Shown: positions 37,755-47,984, numbered from the stretch's first letter. The stretch is 64,000 bases of DNA from Candidatus Kuenenia hertensis (GCA_021646465.1 SOET01000003.1:62001-126000); one strand, 5' to 3'. Numbers and translations: made by a program. Notes: generated from the letters alone by a model not told the origin.

Positions 37755-39029
37755 TTATACTTTATCGCCAAGTTTAAATACGCAATACTCGGCACACATA
37801 GAACACACTTCTTCGTTTTTTGGCCTTCCTTTTTCACGGATACTTTTTGCGATAAGGGGATCAATACAGGTTTTAAATTGACCTTCCCAATCTCTGTTTT
37901 TTCTATAGTGCGACATTTTTTTATCCCACTCCCATGCTGATTTAACGCCTTTCACTATGTCTGCCGCATGGGCCGCTATTCGTGCAACCATTACACCACT
38001 TCTGACATCTTCCGGGCCGGGAAGACTTAAATGTTCCGTTGGTGTTACGTAACATAAAAAATCGGCGCCGGCGGAAGCAGCGATAGAACCGCCAATTGCT
38101 GAAGTAATATGGTCATACCCCGGAGCAACATCGGTAACAATGGGGCCAAGCACGTAAAATGGCACTCCCTTGCAAAGTTCTTTCTGTAATTGAACGTGTG
38201 CAGTTATTTGATTGAGAGGTACATGTCCGGGGCCTTCAACGATAACCTGCACATCTGCTTCCAGAGTTTTCTGTGCGAGTTCCGCGAGAACGTTCAACTC
38301 ATACACCTGCGCACGGTCAAAAGCATCTGCCAATGCGCCGGGCCTCATAGCGTCTCCCAAACTTATGGTTACATCATATTCTTTTGCGATAGCCAATATT
38401 TCATCATATTGTTCATAGAGTGGATTTTCCTTTTCGTTGTGTACCATCCATTCCACCAGGAATGACCCTCCCCGGCTTACAACGCCGCAAATACGCTTAT
38501 TTTCACGTAAATGTTTTAACACGCCCTGTGTTGCACCGCAATGTACGGTTATAAAATCGACGCCGTCTTCACAATGCAATTTTACGGCTTCAATCATACC
38601 ATGCGGGGTCATATCGCAGATCGCCTGTTTTTTCCTCATGGCATCCACGGCAGCCTCATAGATTGGTACACTTCCAACAGAAACAGAAGCTGATTCAATA
38701 ATTGTTTTCCGGATGCATCTCAAATCGCCGCCTGTGCTGAGGTCCATTACGGCATCAGCGCCTGCTTCCTCTGCTGCGCGCAATTTTTCTATTTCCTTCG
38801 CTATGTCAGCGTAATCTGCCGAGGTTCCGATATTGGCATTTACTTTGGTTTTAAGTCCGGCGCCGATACCACAGAATTTTGAAGCTTTCCGCTTGTGGTT
38901 TAAAGGAATAACAATCTTTCCTTCGGCAATACGTTTTCTTATGTATTCAGGTTCGAGTTCCTCGTTTTTTGCCACCTGAATCATTTCTTTTGTTATATTA
39001 TTTTTTCTGGCTTGCTGTAACTGTGTCAT
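37755..39029 (-). CDS. thiC: ThiC-family radical SAM protein (HMP-P synthase)
   Basis: A 424-residue cytoplasmic enzyme of the ThiC family, which converts aminoimidazole ribotide to hydroxymethylpyrimidine phosphate for thiamine. Family blocks such as NANIGTSADYADI, STGGDLRCIR and EGPGHVPLNQI are present. The cluster-binding C-terminus is CSMCAEYC, with three residues between the second and third Cys. It belongs to the short form of ThiC. The ThiC paralogue BzaF, which makes 5-hydroxybenzimidazole for cobamides, looks similar and cannot be excluded. The ATG at 39029 overlaps the end of the upstream pseudouridine synthase by 32 bases, so the two are probably coupled. I saw no TPP riboswitch. 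Confidence 0.88.
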   Translation of the reverse strand: MTQLQQARKNNITKEMIQVAKNEELEPEYIRKRIAEGKIVIPLNHKRKASKFCGIGAGLKTKVNANIGTSADYADIAKEIEKLRAAEEAGADAVMDLSTGGDLRCIRKTIIESASVSVGSVPIYEAAVDAMRKKQAICDMTPHGMIEAVKLHCEDGVDFITVHCGATQGVLKHLRENKRICGVVSRGGSFLVEWMVHNEKENPLYEQYDEILAIAKEYDVTISLGDAMRPGALADAFDRAQVYELNVLAELAQKTLEADVQVIVEGPGHVPLNQITAHVQLQKELCKGVPFYVLGPIVTDVAPGYDHITSAIGGSIAASAGADFLCYVTPTEHLSLPGPEDVRSGVMVARIAAHAADIVKGVKSAWEWDKKMSHYRKNRDWEGQFKTCIDPLIAKSIREKGRPKNEEVCSMCAEYCVFKLGDKV

Positions 39030-39780
39030 ATTCCTGTTTCCCGCGTTTGTTCTCAATAGGATTTTTTTCTGTCATTGAATAAAGGCTTTTTATTTCCCGG
39101 TCGGTTAATTTTCTGTATTTACCCACTTTTAAACTTTGATCAGATAAGATGCCAATTTTTATCCTTTTCAGGGTTCTTACTTTGTGCCCATACTCCGCAA
39201 GCATTCTTCGTATTTCTCTATTTTTCCCTTCATAGAGTATCATCTCAAACCTGCTTTTTTTCAGGCCACGATGCATGTTTTTTATTATAACCGGCTGCGT
39301 TTTACCAAAGGAAAGCCAAACACCGGATTGTAATGCCTTCATTGTTTCATTTGATAAATGTCCGTCAATCTCAACAAAATATGTTTTACTAATCGCATAT
39401 CTTGGATGTGATAGTTTGTTAGAGAGATCCCCGTCGTTCGTGATAATAATCAGGCCTTCGCTTTGCTTATCAAGTCTTCCGATGGTATATAATCTTTGCT
39501 TTACATTCTTTATTATATCAATTGCCTTCAGACGGTTTAATTCATCGTAGTTGGTACACAAATAACCTTTCGGTTTGTTCAATAGATAATAAATTTTACA
39601 TTCAGGCTTGATTAACATCCCGTCACAATAAATCCTGTTTTTTTCTGCATCTACAATGGTACCTAAAGCAGTAACTCTTTTGCCGTCAACAGTTACCCGT
39701 CCTTCTAAAATAATATTTTCACATTCGCGGCGGGAGCCGATGCCCGCGCTTGCTAATACTTTTTGTAAGCGTTCTTGCAT
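38998..39780 (-). CDS. Pseudouridine synthase, RsuA/RluB/E/F family
   Basis: A 260-residue rRNA-modifying enzyme. An N-terminal S4 RNA-binding domain (LQKVLASAGIGSRRECE) is followed by the catalytic domain with GRLDKQSEGLIIITNDGDL, where the Asp is the nucleophile. KTYFVEIDGHL and EGKNREIRRML complete the signature. It most resembles RluB, which modifies 23S rRNA. The C-terminal 25 residues are a basic tail that overlaps the thiC start. It lies downstream of recN on the same strand by about 106 bases. Confidence 0.93.
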   Translation of the reverse strand: MQERLQKVLASAGIGSRRECENIILEGRVTVDGKRVTALGTIVDAEKNRIYCDGMLIKPECKIYYLLNKPKGYLCTNYDELNRLKAIDIIKNVKQRLYTIGRLDKQSEGLIIITNDGDLSNKLSHPRYAISKTYFVEIDGHLSNETMKALQSGVWLSFGKTQPVIIKNMHRGLKKSRFEMILYEGKNREIRRMLAEYGHKVRTLKRIKIGILSDQSLKVGKYRKLTDREIKSLYSMTEKNPIENKRGKQEYDTVTASQKK

Positions 39781-39886
39781 TTCAGTAGTTATGATAAAAT
39801 GGTTTTTGAATGATTAATCGTGGTGCGGATATTTTATGTATGTGTTAATTTTACCGCATGAACCAGAAAAAACGTATAGATAAAAA

Positions 39887-41602
39887 TTAAATTTTTGCTT
39901 TTGTTTTTTTCTTTGCGTCACGCAGCATTTCCCTTGCCTGTTTTCTGGTGATATCAGTTTTCTCAGTACCTCTGATCATATCGGCAATTTCTTCTATACG
40001 ATGTTCGCCGGTTAAATTTTCAATGGTAGAGTAGGTTTTCCCCTTTTTTACAAATTTGGTAACTTTCCAGTGTTCATCCGCATAACTTGCAATCTGGGGA
40101 AGATGTGTAATACAGATGACCTGATGTGATTTGGCAATGCTGCTTAATTTTTCTCCGATTACTTCGCCCATTCTTCCACCGATATTTGCATCAATTTCGT
40201 CAAAAACCAGAACGGGCGTTTTGTCAACTTTGGCAAGCTGATGTTTTAATGCCAGCATTACCCTTGAAATTTCTCCCCCCGACGCTATTTTTCTCAATGG
40301 TTTTAAACTTTCTCCGGGATTCGGAGAAATAAGAAAGTCTATTTGCGTGAGTCCCGAGCTGTTTGTATCTAAAACAGAAACTTCTCCGTTGTCATGCAGG
40401 AAAGGAGATTTGATTTCTACTTGAAATTCACCATGCGGAATACCCAAATCCCCCAATTCCCTGTTGATTAAAGGCGCAAGTTTTTCTGCCACAGAGAGGC
40501 GTTTTTTGTTTAATTCGCGACCCTTTTGCTTTAACAATTTTAATAAGGCTGCAAACTCTTCATCCAGGCGTTCAACGTTCGATCCTTCATCAGAAAGTTG
40601 TTTTAATTTTGTTTCTGTCTCATTCCGGTATGATAAAACATCTTCTATTGTATTTCCATATTTTGATGTTAGTTTCCTGATGGTATCCAGGCGTTCTTCT
40701 ATATATGACAGTTTTTGCGGATCATAGCTGAAGTTTTCCTTATATTTACCTAAGGAAAAAGCAATATCTTCAATTTGGTACAGGGATTGGCTGCAGGAGT
40801 CGGATATTTTGCCCAGGTCTTCATCGAATTTTGCTACCGATTGTATTTCGCGGGTAATCGATTTTAATGTATCATAAATAGCATCTGAGGCTTCGTAGAG
40901 TTGTGAATAACATGATGAGGCGACATTATAGATCTTTTCTGCGTTGTTGAGGATGCTTTTTTCCTTTTCTAGTTCTTCCTTTTCTCCTGCCCTGAGTTGT
41001 GCCTTTTCTATTTCTTCGATCTGAAAGGAATACAAATCGATTTTTTCTCTTCTCTCATGTTGGTTGTTTTTTAATTCGTCAAGTAATGCGACCTTTTCTT
41101 TTATCTGTTTATGGAGCGATGAAAACTCTTCCCGTAAGGGAGAGATACCCCCAAAATCATCCAGGATATAGAGTTGATTGATTCCCCGCAATAACGTTTC
41201 ATGCTCATGCTGGCCATGTATATTGACTAATGATTCTCCAATCTCCTTTAGGGTGGTCACTGTGATAGGAACATTATTTAAGCGGCATCTGCTCCGTCCG
41301 TTGGAATCAATGCTTCTTTGGACAAGAAGTTCTTCTTCAAGGTTTGTACTATCTAAAAGCTTCTTAAAATATTCCAGCAAAGAACCGTCTTTTACGTAAA
41401 ATTTACCAATAACCGTTGCTTCATCTTTGCCGTTTCTCACAATGTCCTGGGTAAAACGTCCGCCAAGAATGAAATTTAAAGCGCCAATTACGAGAGATTT
41501 TCCTACCCCTGTAGCACCGCTGAATACATTTAACTGTTCGCTGAGCTTAATGGTAACTTTATCTATTAATACAAAATTGGAAATATATAATTCTTGCAGC
41601 AC
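39887..41602 (-). CDS. recN: DNA repair protein RecN
   Basis: A 571-residue SMC-like ATPase used in double-strand break repair. The head domain has Walker A GATGVGKS (residues 29-36), with Ala and Val where GETGAGKS is more usual. Two long coiled-coil arms occupy about 150-370. The C-terminal half of the head contains the signature LKPLRKIASGGEISRVMLAL, Walker B VLVFDEIDANIGG and ICITHLPQIASYADEHWKV. It overlaps no neighbour and lies 36 bases downstream of the tRNA-binding protein gene. Confidence 0.96.
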   Translation of the reverse strand: MLQELYISNFVLIDKVTIKLSEQLNVFSGATGVGKSLVIGALNFILGGRFTQDIVRNGKDEATVIGKFYVKDGSLLEYFKKLLDSTNLEEELLVQRSIDSNGRSRCRLNNVPITVTTLKEIGESLVNIHGQHEHETLLRGINQLYILDDFGGISPLREEFSSLHKQIKEKVALLDELKNNQHERREKIDLYSFQIEEIEKAQLRAGEKEELEKEKSILNNAEKIYNVASSCYSQLYEASDAIYDTLKSITREIQSVAKFDEDLGKISDSCSQSLYQIEDIAFSLGKYKENFSYDPQKLSYIEERLDTIRKLTSKYGNTIEDVLSYRNETETKLKQLSDEGSNVERLDEEFAALLKLLKQKGRELNKKRLSVAEKLAPLINRELGDLGIPHGEFQVEIKSPFLHDNGEVSVLDTNSSGLTQIDFLISPNPGESLKPLRKIASGGEISRVMLALKHQLAKVDKTPVLVFDEIDANIGGRMGEVIGEKLSSIAKSHQVICITHLPQIASYADEHWKVTKFVKKGKTYSTIENLTGEHRIEEIADMIRGTEKTDITRKQAREMLRDAKKKTKAKI

Positions 41603-41638
41603 AGGACACCACTATACCATATTTCTGCAAAATAGGAT

Positions 41639-41965
41639 TTATTGGATTCTGGAACCGGGTTGGACGTTTTTTTCTGTTGTTATGATTGCTAATTTTTCTG
41701 TATCTTTTGCGGCAAGTAACATACCTTGACTTTCAATTCCCCGAATGACAGAAGGGGCAAGGTTATTCACGATGACAATTTGTTTCCCGATAAGTTCTTC
41801 TGGCGAGTAGTAGTTTTTAATCCCGGCGACAATTTGCCTTTCCTGATTTTCATCCCCAACATCAATCTTCAATATTAACAATTTGTCGGCGTTTGGATGA
41901 GGTTCAACATGTTTTATTACAGCAATCCGTAAGTCTACTCTTAAAAAATCTTCAATCGATATCAT
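41639..41965 (-). CDS. MetG C-terminal-like tRNA-binding domain protein
   Basis: A 108-residue free-standing OB-fold tRNA-binding protein. It matches the C-terminal dimerisation/tRNA-binding domain of methionyl-tRNA synthetase and the related CsaA/Arc1p/Trbp111 group: DFLRVDLRIAVIKHVEPHPNADKLLIL and GIESQGMLLAA are typical. It probably assists aminoacylation, by itself or with a truncated MetG elsewhere. AAAGGATT precedes the ATG at 41965; an in-frame start 15 bases earlier is not supported. It stands between truA and recN on the same strand. Confidence 0.85.
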   Translation of the reverse strand: MISIEDFLRVDLRIAVIKHVEPHPNADKLLILKIDVGDENQERQIVAGIKNYYSPEELIGKQIVIVNNLAPSVIRGIESQGMLLAAKDTEKLAIITTEKNVQPGSRIQ

Positions 41966-42032
41966 TATGAATCCTTTCAAAAATTTTCATGACTATAGCC
42001 CATTTTAAAATGTATGTCAACGAATTACGTGT

Positions 42033-42773
42033 TTAATATTTTACTTCTTTAAGGCATAATCCTTTGGCTGGTACAGTCGGGCCGGCAAGTTTTCTGCTTC
42101 TTATATCTAAAAGAGTTCTTATATGAGAGATGTCCATTTCACCGCGACCTATCTCTAAGAGCGTCCCAACAATCGCCCTTACCATTTTGTATAAAAACCC
42201 GTCTGCTTCAACAATAAAATAAATATATCTTCCTTCTTTTTTAATTTCCAGGCGCTTGATTGTTCGTATTCTGTTTTTATCGGTCAAAGCCTTTGTGGTG
42301 AAAGAAGTAAAATCATGGGTACCGATAAGGTGTTGTGTGGCCATGATCATTTTAGACATATCTAATGGGAAACCATACGTATAACAAAAATTACGATTCA
42401 GGGAAGTTCTTAGCCAATCATTCAGCAATGTATATTGATAAATTTTTGATTTAGCGCTGTACCTTGCATGAAAGTTGTCTTCCACGTCTTTAACTTCTTT
42501 TACTGTGATATCTTGTGGTAAGTAGAAATTTATTGCCCGCAAGAGTTGTTTTGCAGGAATGGACGAGTACGTTGTAAAATTAGCAACCTGGCCAAGGGCG
42601 TGTACTCCGGCATCGGTCCTGCCTGCGCCGTGTATTTTCACGTCTTCCTGGAGGACTTTACGTACTGCATTCGTGAGGGTTTCCTGTACCGTATTGGCAT
42701 TTTTTTGCCATTGCCAGCCTGCATAATGGGTACCTTCGTATTCGATAAGAAGGCATACATTACGCGTAATCAT
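42033..42773 (-). CDS. truA: tRNA pseudouridine(38-40) synthase
   Basis: A 246-residue cytoplasmic enzyme that isomerises uridines 38-40 in the tRNA anticodon stem. The catalytic Asp54 lies in GAGRTDAGVHALGQ. Other family blocks are EYEGTHYAGWQWQ, FHARYSAKSKIYQY and FLYKMVRAIVGTLLEIG. Length is typical. It begins a leftward series of RNA and DNA maintenance genes. It lies divergent from the RidA-family gene. Confidence 0.96.
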   Translation of the reverse strand: MITRNVCLLIEYEGTHYAGWQWQKNANTVQETLTNAVRKVLQEDVKIHGAGRTDAGVHALGQVANFTTYSSIPAKQLLRAINFYLPQDITVKEVKDVEDNFHARYSAKSKIYQYTLLNDWLRTSLNRNFCYTYGFPLDMSKMIMATQHLIGTHDFTSFTTKALTDKNRIRTIKRLEIKKEGRYIYFIVEADGFLYKMVRAIVGTLLEIGRGEMDISHIRTLLDIRSRKLAGPTVPAKGLCLKEVKY

Positions 42774-42966
42774 TGAATAAAGATTTCCTATGATTTAAAA
42801 GTAAATAAAAGATTAAAATTCGCAGGAAAAATTCTTTTGCCACTTAACTATAAAAAGATATACTTGTAAAGAACATGACCGGATTTTGGTATATGAACAA
42901 ACATTACACATACAGTAGGATTGAAGCACAAAAGACTACTGCAATCAATGAAAAAAGAGATAAAAA

Positions 42967-43350
42967 ATGGGAAAAATTGTAATTTCAACAAAAAAAGCTC
43001 CGGCAGCCATAGGTCCATATTCACAGGCGGTCAAAGCAGGTGATCTTGTATTTGTTTCCGGACAAATTCCTATAATACCCGAGACCTCGGAAATATTACA
43101 GGGTGACGCAAGCGCCCAAACAAGGCAGATTTTAGAGAATTTAAAAAATATATTGGAAGCGGCAGGCACATCTTTGGATAAGGTGGTCAAGACGACTATT
43201 TTTATGAAGGATTTGAATGATTATGCAGCGGTAAATGACGTCTATAAGGAATTTTTTCAAAATGAACCGCCGGCACGAGCGGCGGTTCAGGTATCCAGGC
43301 TGCCGAAGGATGTTGCTATAGAAATTGAAGCCATTGCAACTGCTGATTAA
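42967..43350 (+). CDS. RidA family enamine/imine deaminase
   Basis: A 127-residue protein of the RidA (YjgF/UK114) family, whose trimer hydrolyses reactive enamine/imine intermediates from PLP-dependent enzymes. The characteristic blocks are [26 protein letters not shown] and [23 protein letters not shown]. The Arg in the [13 protein letters not shown] region that binds the imine carboxylate is kept. It precedes the dynamin-like gene by about 110 bases with its own promoter in between. Confidence 0.94.
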   Translation: MGKIVISTKKAPAAIGPYSQAVKAGDLVFVSGQIPIIPETSEILQGDASAQTRQILENLKNILEAAGTSLDKVVKTTIFMKDLNDYAAVNDVYKEFFQNEPPARAAVQVSRLPKDVAIEIEAIATAD

Positions 43351-43358
43351 AAAGAAAT

Positions 43359-43387
43359 TTGACTTGTGTTGCTAAAACTGATAACAT
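43359..43387 (+). promoter_or_regulatory. Probable promoter for the dynamin-like operon
   Basis: TTGACT (43359-43364), a 17-base spacer and TAACAT (43382-43387), about 75 bases before the dynamin-like gene. The elements are good but not perfect. Confidence 0.45.
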
Positions 43388-43463
43388 CAAGACTTGCGAT
43401 AATTATCGCAAAGATAATTTTTTATAACCATAGTTAATTTTTTTATAGTACCCGATTCAATTC

Positions 43464-45209
43464 ATGTTGAATATCACATCAAAAACACAGCGAAGAGAGA
43501 TATATCCGGAAGTAGTAAGTTTGTTGAATAATTCGAAAAGGTTCTTCGAACGAATAGGCATTACAGAAATGGAGAAACGGGTAGAAGAAATGCGTACTCA
43601 ATTGGAAGAGCCTTTTTACCTGCTGGTAGCAGGCGAATATAATTCCGGTAAATCAAGCTTTATTAATGCTATGTGTGGAGAACGTGTTTTAATAGATGGG
43701 CCGACTCCTACCACGAACAGAATTACTTTACTGAGCTATGGAGACAAAGTTGAAGTAAAAGAAGTAGGGGATCATTTATGCCGGGCAACATATCCGTTGG
43801 AAGTTTTAAAAGACGTCACTTTGGTAGATACGCCCGGAACAAATTCTATTATTTTGGAACATTCAGCGCTAACGGAAGGTTTTGTGCACAGGGCAGAACT
43901 CGTTCTTTTTGTTACTTCCGCAGATCACCCTTTTACCGAAAGCGAACGACAGTTTTTGCAATTCTTAAAGGGAAAATGGGGGCGAAAGGTTCTGTTTATA
44001 CTGAATAAAATTGATTTAAAGTCACCGAAAGAGCTGATTGACATTATAACGTTTTTAGAGAAAAATTGCTACCGCCTGCTGGGTTTTGAGCCGAAAGTTT
44101 TAGCCGTTTCAGCCAAGGAAGCATACAAGGCGCGAAGCGAAAACAATGAAGCCTTGCTGAAACAGAGCGGTATTGAAGAGGTTGAGGCCTTTATGTTTGA
44201 AAAACTCGACCTTGATACAAAAATAGATTTCAAGCTGGTAAGTCCTTTAAAATATTTATTTAATGTCTTTACGGAACTCCAGCAGCAACTCAGCGAAAAA
44301 GTTAATAAATGTAATACGGATATTAAAAGCATTGAAAGATTTGAAACGCGCCTGAAAAACAAAAAACAGGATATGCAGGAATACACGTTAAAATATAAAG
44401 ATGAAATTAAGCTGGTATTTTCACGATTAAAAGAAAAGCTTGATAATTTTTTAAACACATATGTTACTGCTAAATCAGTTGTTATGTCAAAAATAGGGAG
44501 AGAGAAACTGAATGACCGGTTTAAAAGAGAAGTGTATGGACTTTTAAACCCACAAACTGATTTAGACCGTATTATTGATGATGTTGTGGATTATGTTGCA
44601 CGAAATAACCGTTCATTGTGGGACATGGCAAGAGATCATATTGAGAAGGAAGTCGGCTATGATCGCATGGCGGGTAACTTAGTAAACGGGCATGTTGAAC
44701 GCCATTATGATGATCGCAAACATGAAATTGAAGTTGCATTGAAGACACGTTCCAAAGAGTTCAGGGAATTGGATACGGAGCGTGAATCGGAAAGGCTTAA
44801 TGGTTTGGTGCAGGCAGGTTTTATCAGTTTTTTACTTATTGAAGCATTTGCGATAGGTATCGGTGTGGGTATTACAATGATGTTTTCCTGGATTGTACCG
44901 CCTCCTGTAACGATTGGTATTTCAGTAGCATTGGCTTTTTTTGGGTTGGCTGTTTTTCCTCAAAAGCGTAAAACCTTTAGGAATGAATTTTTAAGGCGAA
45001 CAGATGTTATCTGTGAACGTTTTGTAGAGTTTATGAAATTTGAGATTAATAAGGCGATTGATCGTGTAATTGAAGATATAAGCAACAATATTTCATCTTA
45101 CCGTGACCTCCGGTGGACGGAAAGGGAAGAAACGGTAAGACAAGTTTCGGAAATAAATGCATTGTTGGAGAATGTAAAAAATCTTATGCGAAAGAGTGGT
45201 CTTAGTTAA
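43464..45209 (+). CDS. Dynamin-family GTPase
   Basis: A 581-residue bacterial dynamin-like protein. G motifs are in order: P-loop GEYNSGKSS (about 58-66), the Thr of PTPTTNR for switch I, DTPG at 122-125 and NKID. A helical stalk follows. A hydrophobic region at about 450-495 (YFISFLLIEAFAIGIG to VALAFFGLAVFP) could insert in the membrane as a paddle or pair of helices. It should remodel or repair membranes, but the target membrane is unknown. It is followed closely by ispF and a small membrane protein, forming a likely transcriptional unit. Confidence 0.88.
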   Translation: MLNITSKTQRREIYPEVVSLLNNSKRFFERIGITEMEKRVEEMRTQLEEPFYLLVAGEYNSGKSSFINAMCGERVLIDGPTPTTNRITLLSYGDKVEVKEVGDHLCRATYPLEVLKDVTLVDTPGTNSIILEHSALTEGFVHRAELVLFVTSADHPFTESERQFLQFLKGKWGRKVLFILNKIDLKSPKELIDIITFLEKNCYRLLGFEPKVLAVSAKEAYKARSENNEALLKQSGIEEVEAFMFEKLDLDTKIDFKLVSPLKYLFNVFTELQQQLSEKVNKCNTDIKSIERFETRLKNKKQDMQEYTLKYKDEIKLVFSRLKEKLDNFLNTYVTAKSVVMSKIGREKLNDRFKREVYGLLNPQTDLDRIIDDVVDYVARNNRSLWDMARDHIEKEVGYDRMAGNLVNGHVERHYDDRKHEIEVALKTRSKEFRELDTERESERLNGLVQAGFISFLLIEAFAIGIGVGITMMFSWIVPPPVTIGISVALAFFGLAVFPQKRKTFRNEFLRRTDVICERFVEFMKFEINKAIDRVIEDISNNISSYRDLRWTEREETVRQVSEINALLENVKNLMRKSGLS

Positions 45210-45245
45210 AGGAAAAGGAATCGGAGTAATTGGGAATTATTTTGT

Positions 45246-45722
45246 ATGCTCTTTGGGATTGGATATGATATTCATAGACTCGTTGAAAACCGAAAGCTTA
45301 TATTGGGAGGAATTACGTTTGATTATCACTTAGGTTTGCTTGGCCATTCAGATGCGGATGTGGTTATTCATGCCATCTGCGATGCGTTGTTAGGGGCTGC
45401 AGCACTGGGTGATATCGGAGAACATTTTCCTGATACAGATGAGAAATGGAAAGATGTTTCCAGTTCGGTTCTCCTTTTAAAAGTCGTTGATCTTTTGAAA
45501 GAAGGTAATTTTAAAATTAATAATATTGACGTTGTCATTCTTGCACAGAAACCAAAAATAGGTTTGAGAAAACACGAAATAAAAAATAATATAGCAAAAT
45601 TGTTGCATTTGGAAGTAAACAGAGTAAATATCAAAGCAACAACAATGGAAGGTGTAGGTGCGATTGGTCGCGGTGAAGCAATTGCAGTTCAGTCAATAGC
45701 GAGTTTGCACGAAAATAGTTAA
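45246..45722 (+). CDS. ispF: 2-C-methyl-D-erythritol 2,4-cyclodiphosphate synthase
   Basis: A 158-residue zinc enzyme of the non-mevalonate isoprenoid pathway. Metal ligands Asp8, His10 and His42 lie in GYDIHRL and HSDADVVIHAICDALLGA. The substrate loop GDIGEHFPDTDEKWK and the C-terminal ATTMEGVGAIGRGEAIA are as expected. Length is normal. It follows the dynamin-like gene by 36 bases; the next gene starts 23 bases after it, so all three may be co-transcribed. Confidence 0.96.
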   Translation: MLFGIGYDIHRLVENRKLILGGITFDYHLGLLGHSDADVVIHAICDALLGAAALGDIGEHFPDTDEKWKDVSSSVLLLKVVDLLKEGNFKINNIDVVILAQKPKIGLRKHEIKNNIAKLLHLEVNRVNIKATTMEGVGAIGRGEAIAVQSIASLHENS

Positions 45723-45745
45723 TTAAATTATAAGGCTACATAACT

Positions 45746-46306
45746 ATGGCGATTTGGAAGAGAAAGAAGAAAAAACCTGAAGAGGAAGCAGTTGACGATA
45801 CCGCTCAACAGGAATTAAAAACAGAAGAAATAGATAAAGAAGATGTTGCTCTTGCCCAATCTGTAATAGAAACAGAAAGTCCTGCCTTAGAGGAAAGACT
45901 AACGGAAGAAACGGGTTTTGAAGAGCCATTAGCGCCTGAAATTGAGATAACGCCGCAGGATGATTTAAGTAGCGGGGTAATTCTGCGCGGCAAAAAAATT
46001 TCAGGTAAGTTCAGGAAAGGGTTTTGGGGATTAATTTCCATCTTCGTATTGCCTCCTGTTTTAATGTTCGCGTTTGGAATTCTCGTCATTGTATTTATGT
46101 TAATCTTTCCTATACTGGCGGTAATTTTGGTTACGTCAGTACCTGTGGTTTTCGTTACTTTATCTGTCTTAATCATAGCATTTCCCGTAATATTCCCTTT
46201 ACTTGTTGTTTTTTTACTTATTACGGGGAAAGGACGGCTATTAGTTGCTTCTGAAGGGAGATGGATTGGAATCGAAATGTTCGGAAAGAGTTATTCTTTG
46301 AAATAA
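45746..46306 (+). CDS. Small membrane protein with acidic N-terminus
   Basis: A 186-residue protein of unknown function. A short basic start (MAIWKRKKKKPEEE) leads to a strongly acidic, probably disordered stretch of about 80 residues. Two or three closely packed transmembrane helices follow (about 98-170), then a short tail. No catalytic motif is visible. It is the last gene of the dynamin-ispF group, so a membrane-linked partner of the dynamin-like GTPase is conceivable, but this is only context. Confidence 0.7.
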   Translation: MAIWKRKKKKPEEEAVDDTAQQELKTEEIDKEDVALAQSVIETESPALEERLTEETGFEEPLAPEIEITPQDDLSSGVILRGKKISGKFRKGFWGLISIFVLPPVLMFAFGILVIVFMLIFPILAVILVTSVPVVFVTLSVLIIAFPVIFPLLVVFLLITGKGRLLVASEGRWIGIEMFGKSYSLK

Positions 46307-46333
46307 ATATTTCTGTAAGGAAATTCAATATGG

Positions 46334-46360
46334 GTAGGGTTGAAGATTTTCAACCCCTAC
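46334..46360. repeat. Hairpin between convergent genes
   Basis: GTAGGGTTGAA pairs with TTCAACCCCTAC around GATT, with one bulged base. Its position between two converging genes suggests transcription termination, but there is no T-run on either strand; the unit is also a common dispersed repeat type. Confidence 0.5.
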
Positions 46361-46380
46361 ATTAAAAAAATTGTGTCGTT

Positions 46381-47700
46381 TTATGATTGAGTTGCAATGA
46401 TTTCCGTTTCACCCATATACGGCTGAAGAACATCCGGAATCCGGATTGAACCGTCTTCCTGCTGGTATGTTTCAAGGATTGCTATGACGGTTCTCGGCAA
46501 TGCTAATCCCGAACCGTTTAAGGTGTGTAAAAATTGTAGCTTGCCATTTTCATCCCGAAAACGCAAATTGATACGTCTTGCCTGAAAATCTTCGAAGTTA
46601 CTGCAGGAAGAAACTTCAAGATATTTGTCTACACCGGGAGCCCAAACTTCTATATCATAACATTTAGCGGCAGCAAAGCTCATATCTCCTGTACACAATT
46701 TTACTACCCTGTATTCCAGTCCAAGTAATTGTAAGATTTTTTCCGCATTAGCAAGAAGTGATTCCAATTCATCATAAGAGGTCTCAGGCCTTACAAGTTT
46801 TACCAATTCTACCTTGTTGAACTGGTGTACCCGCATAATACCCCTCGTGTCTTTTCCATATGAACCGGCCTCCCTGCGAAAACATGGGGTGTAAGCAGTG
46901 TAATAAATGGGAAGGTTTTTACAAGAAAGGATTTCGTCCCGGTGAATATTGGTTACGGGCACTTCCGCAGTTGGTACAAGAAAGAGGTCTTCGGTAACGG
47001 CTTTCTTTTCAGATGCGTGCGCGGTGTACATCTGTAATGTTCGATACATATCATCTTCCAGTTTAGGTAATTGTCCTGTACCGGTCATAGACTTCCTGTT
47101 GACAAGAAACGGAGGAAAGATTTCTGTATATCCGTGGTCACGGGTATGTATATCCAGCATAAAATTAAAGAGCGCTCGTTCGAGTTTTGCACCAAACCCC
47201 TTTAATAGAATAAAACCGGAGCCGGTAATCTTAGCTGCCCGTTCAAGGTCGAGAATATCCAAAATCCTGCCTAACTCCCAGTGTGGTAACGGCGTAAAAT
47301 GAAATGTTTTTCGTTTTCCCCAGGTTTTTACAATTTCGTTATCGGAGGCATCTCTACCAACGGGTACGTCCGTTGCCGGTATGTTAGGGATTCCAAGCAA
47401 TAGATCGTTAAGTCGTGATTCCAGATCCCTTAATTCCGCATCAATGGACTTTATATCCTCTCCAATCTTTTTTGTTTCTTCAATTATAGCAGAAGCGTCT
47501 TGTCCTTTCTTTTTTAGTTCACTTACCGCTCTTGATTTCTCATTACGTTGATTTTTCAATTGTTCGCAGAGGTGAATCTTTTTCCTGCGTTGGGCGTCTA
47601 TTTCTAAAATAGTATCTATGTTTACGGCATTTTCGTGTTTATTGGTAATTGCCTGTTTTACCGTGTCGGTATTATTTCTTATGAAATTTATATCAAGCAT
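46381..47700 (-). CDS. serS: Serine--tRNA ligase
   Basis: A 439-residue class II aminoacyl-tRNA synthetase. The N-terminal coiled-coil arm (about 25-105) binds the long variable arm of tRNA-Ser. Class II motif 2 lies in [22 protein letters not shown], and [13 protein letters not shown] and [17 protein letters not shown] form the motif 3 region. Length is as expected. It is convergent with the small membrane protein gene. An unrelated regulator gene ends about 280 bases upstream. Confidence 0.96.
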   Translation of the reverse strand: MLDINFIRNNTDTVKQAITNKHENAVNIDTILEIDAQRRKKIHLCEQLKNQRNEKSRAVSELKKKGQDASAIIEETKKIGEDIKSIDAELRDLESRLNDLLLGIPNIPATDVPVGRDASDNEIVKTWGKRKTFHFTPLPHWELGRILDILDLERAAKITGSGFILLKGFGAKLERALFNFMLDIHTRDHGYTEIFPPFLVNRKSMTGTGQLPKLEDDMYRTLQMYTAHASEKKAVTEDLFLVPTAEVPVTNIHRDEILSCKNLPIYYTAYTPCFRREAGSYGKDTRGIMRVHQFNKVELVKLVRPETSYDELESLLANAEKILQLLGLEYRVVKLCTGDMSFAAAKCYDIEVWAPGVDKYLEVSSCSNFEDFQARRINLRFRDENGKLQFLHTLNGSGLALPRTVIAILETYQQEDGSIRIPDVLQPYMGETEIIATQS

Positions 47701-47984
47701 ATATATTCGTATCTCCCCTGGCTAATTGCTAAATTGACAGGTGAATTATATGCAATCGTTTTGAAAAAATCTAGGAGTTTTCCGGATGGTGATTATAAAA
47801 TGCAAATTCCGGTTTTTATTATTTATTTTATTCGAAAACCTGATTTGTTTGACTATAACCATTTAATCACTTAATCAAGTTGTATCCTACATACATTGCT
47901 ATCACATTTATCGCGGTTGCGTGGGATGGTAGAAAAAACTATTGGGTTTGCGCTTACAACAGAGAGATGTTTTGCAAAGGGAAC

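Noticed and set aside
39030-39100. TPP riboswitch before thiC
   Set aside because: The upstream bases are coding sequence of the pseudouridine synthase gene and lack the CUGAGA-type core.
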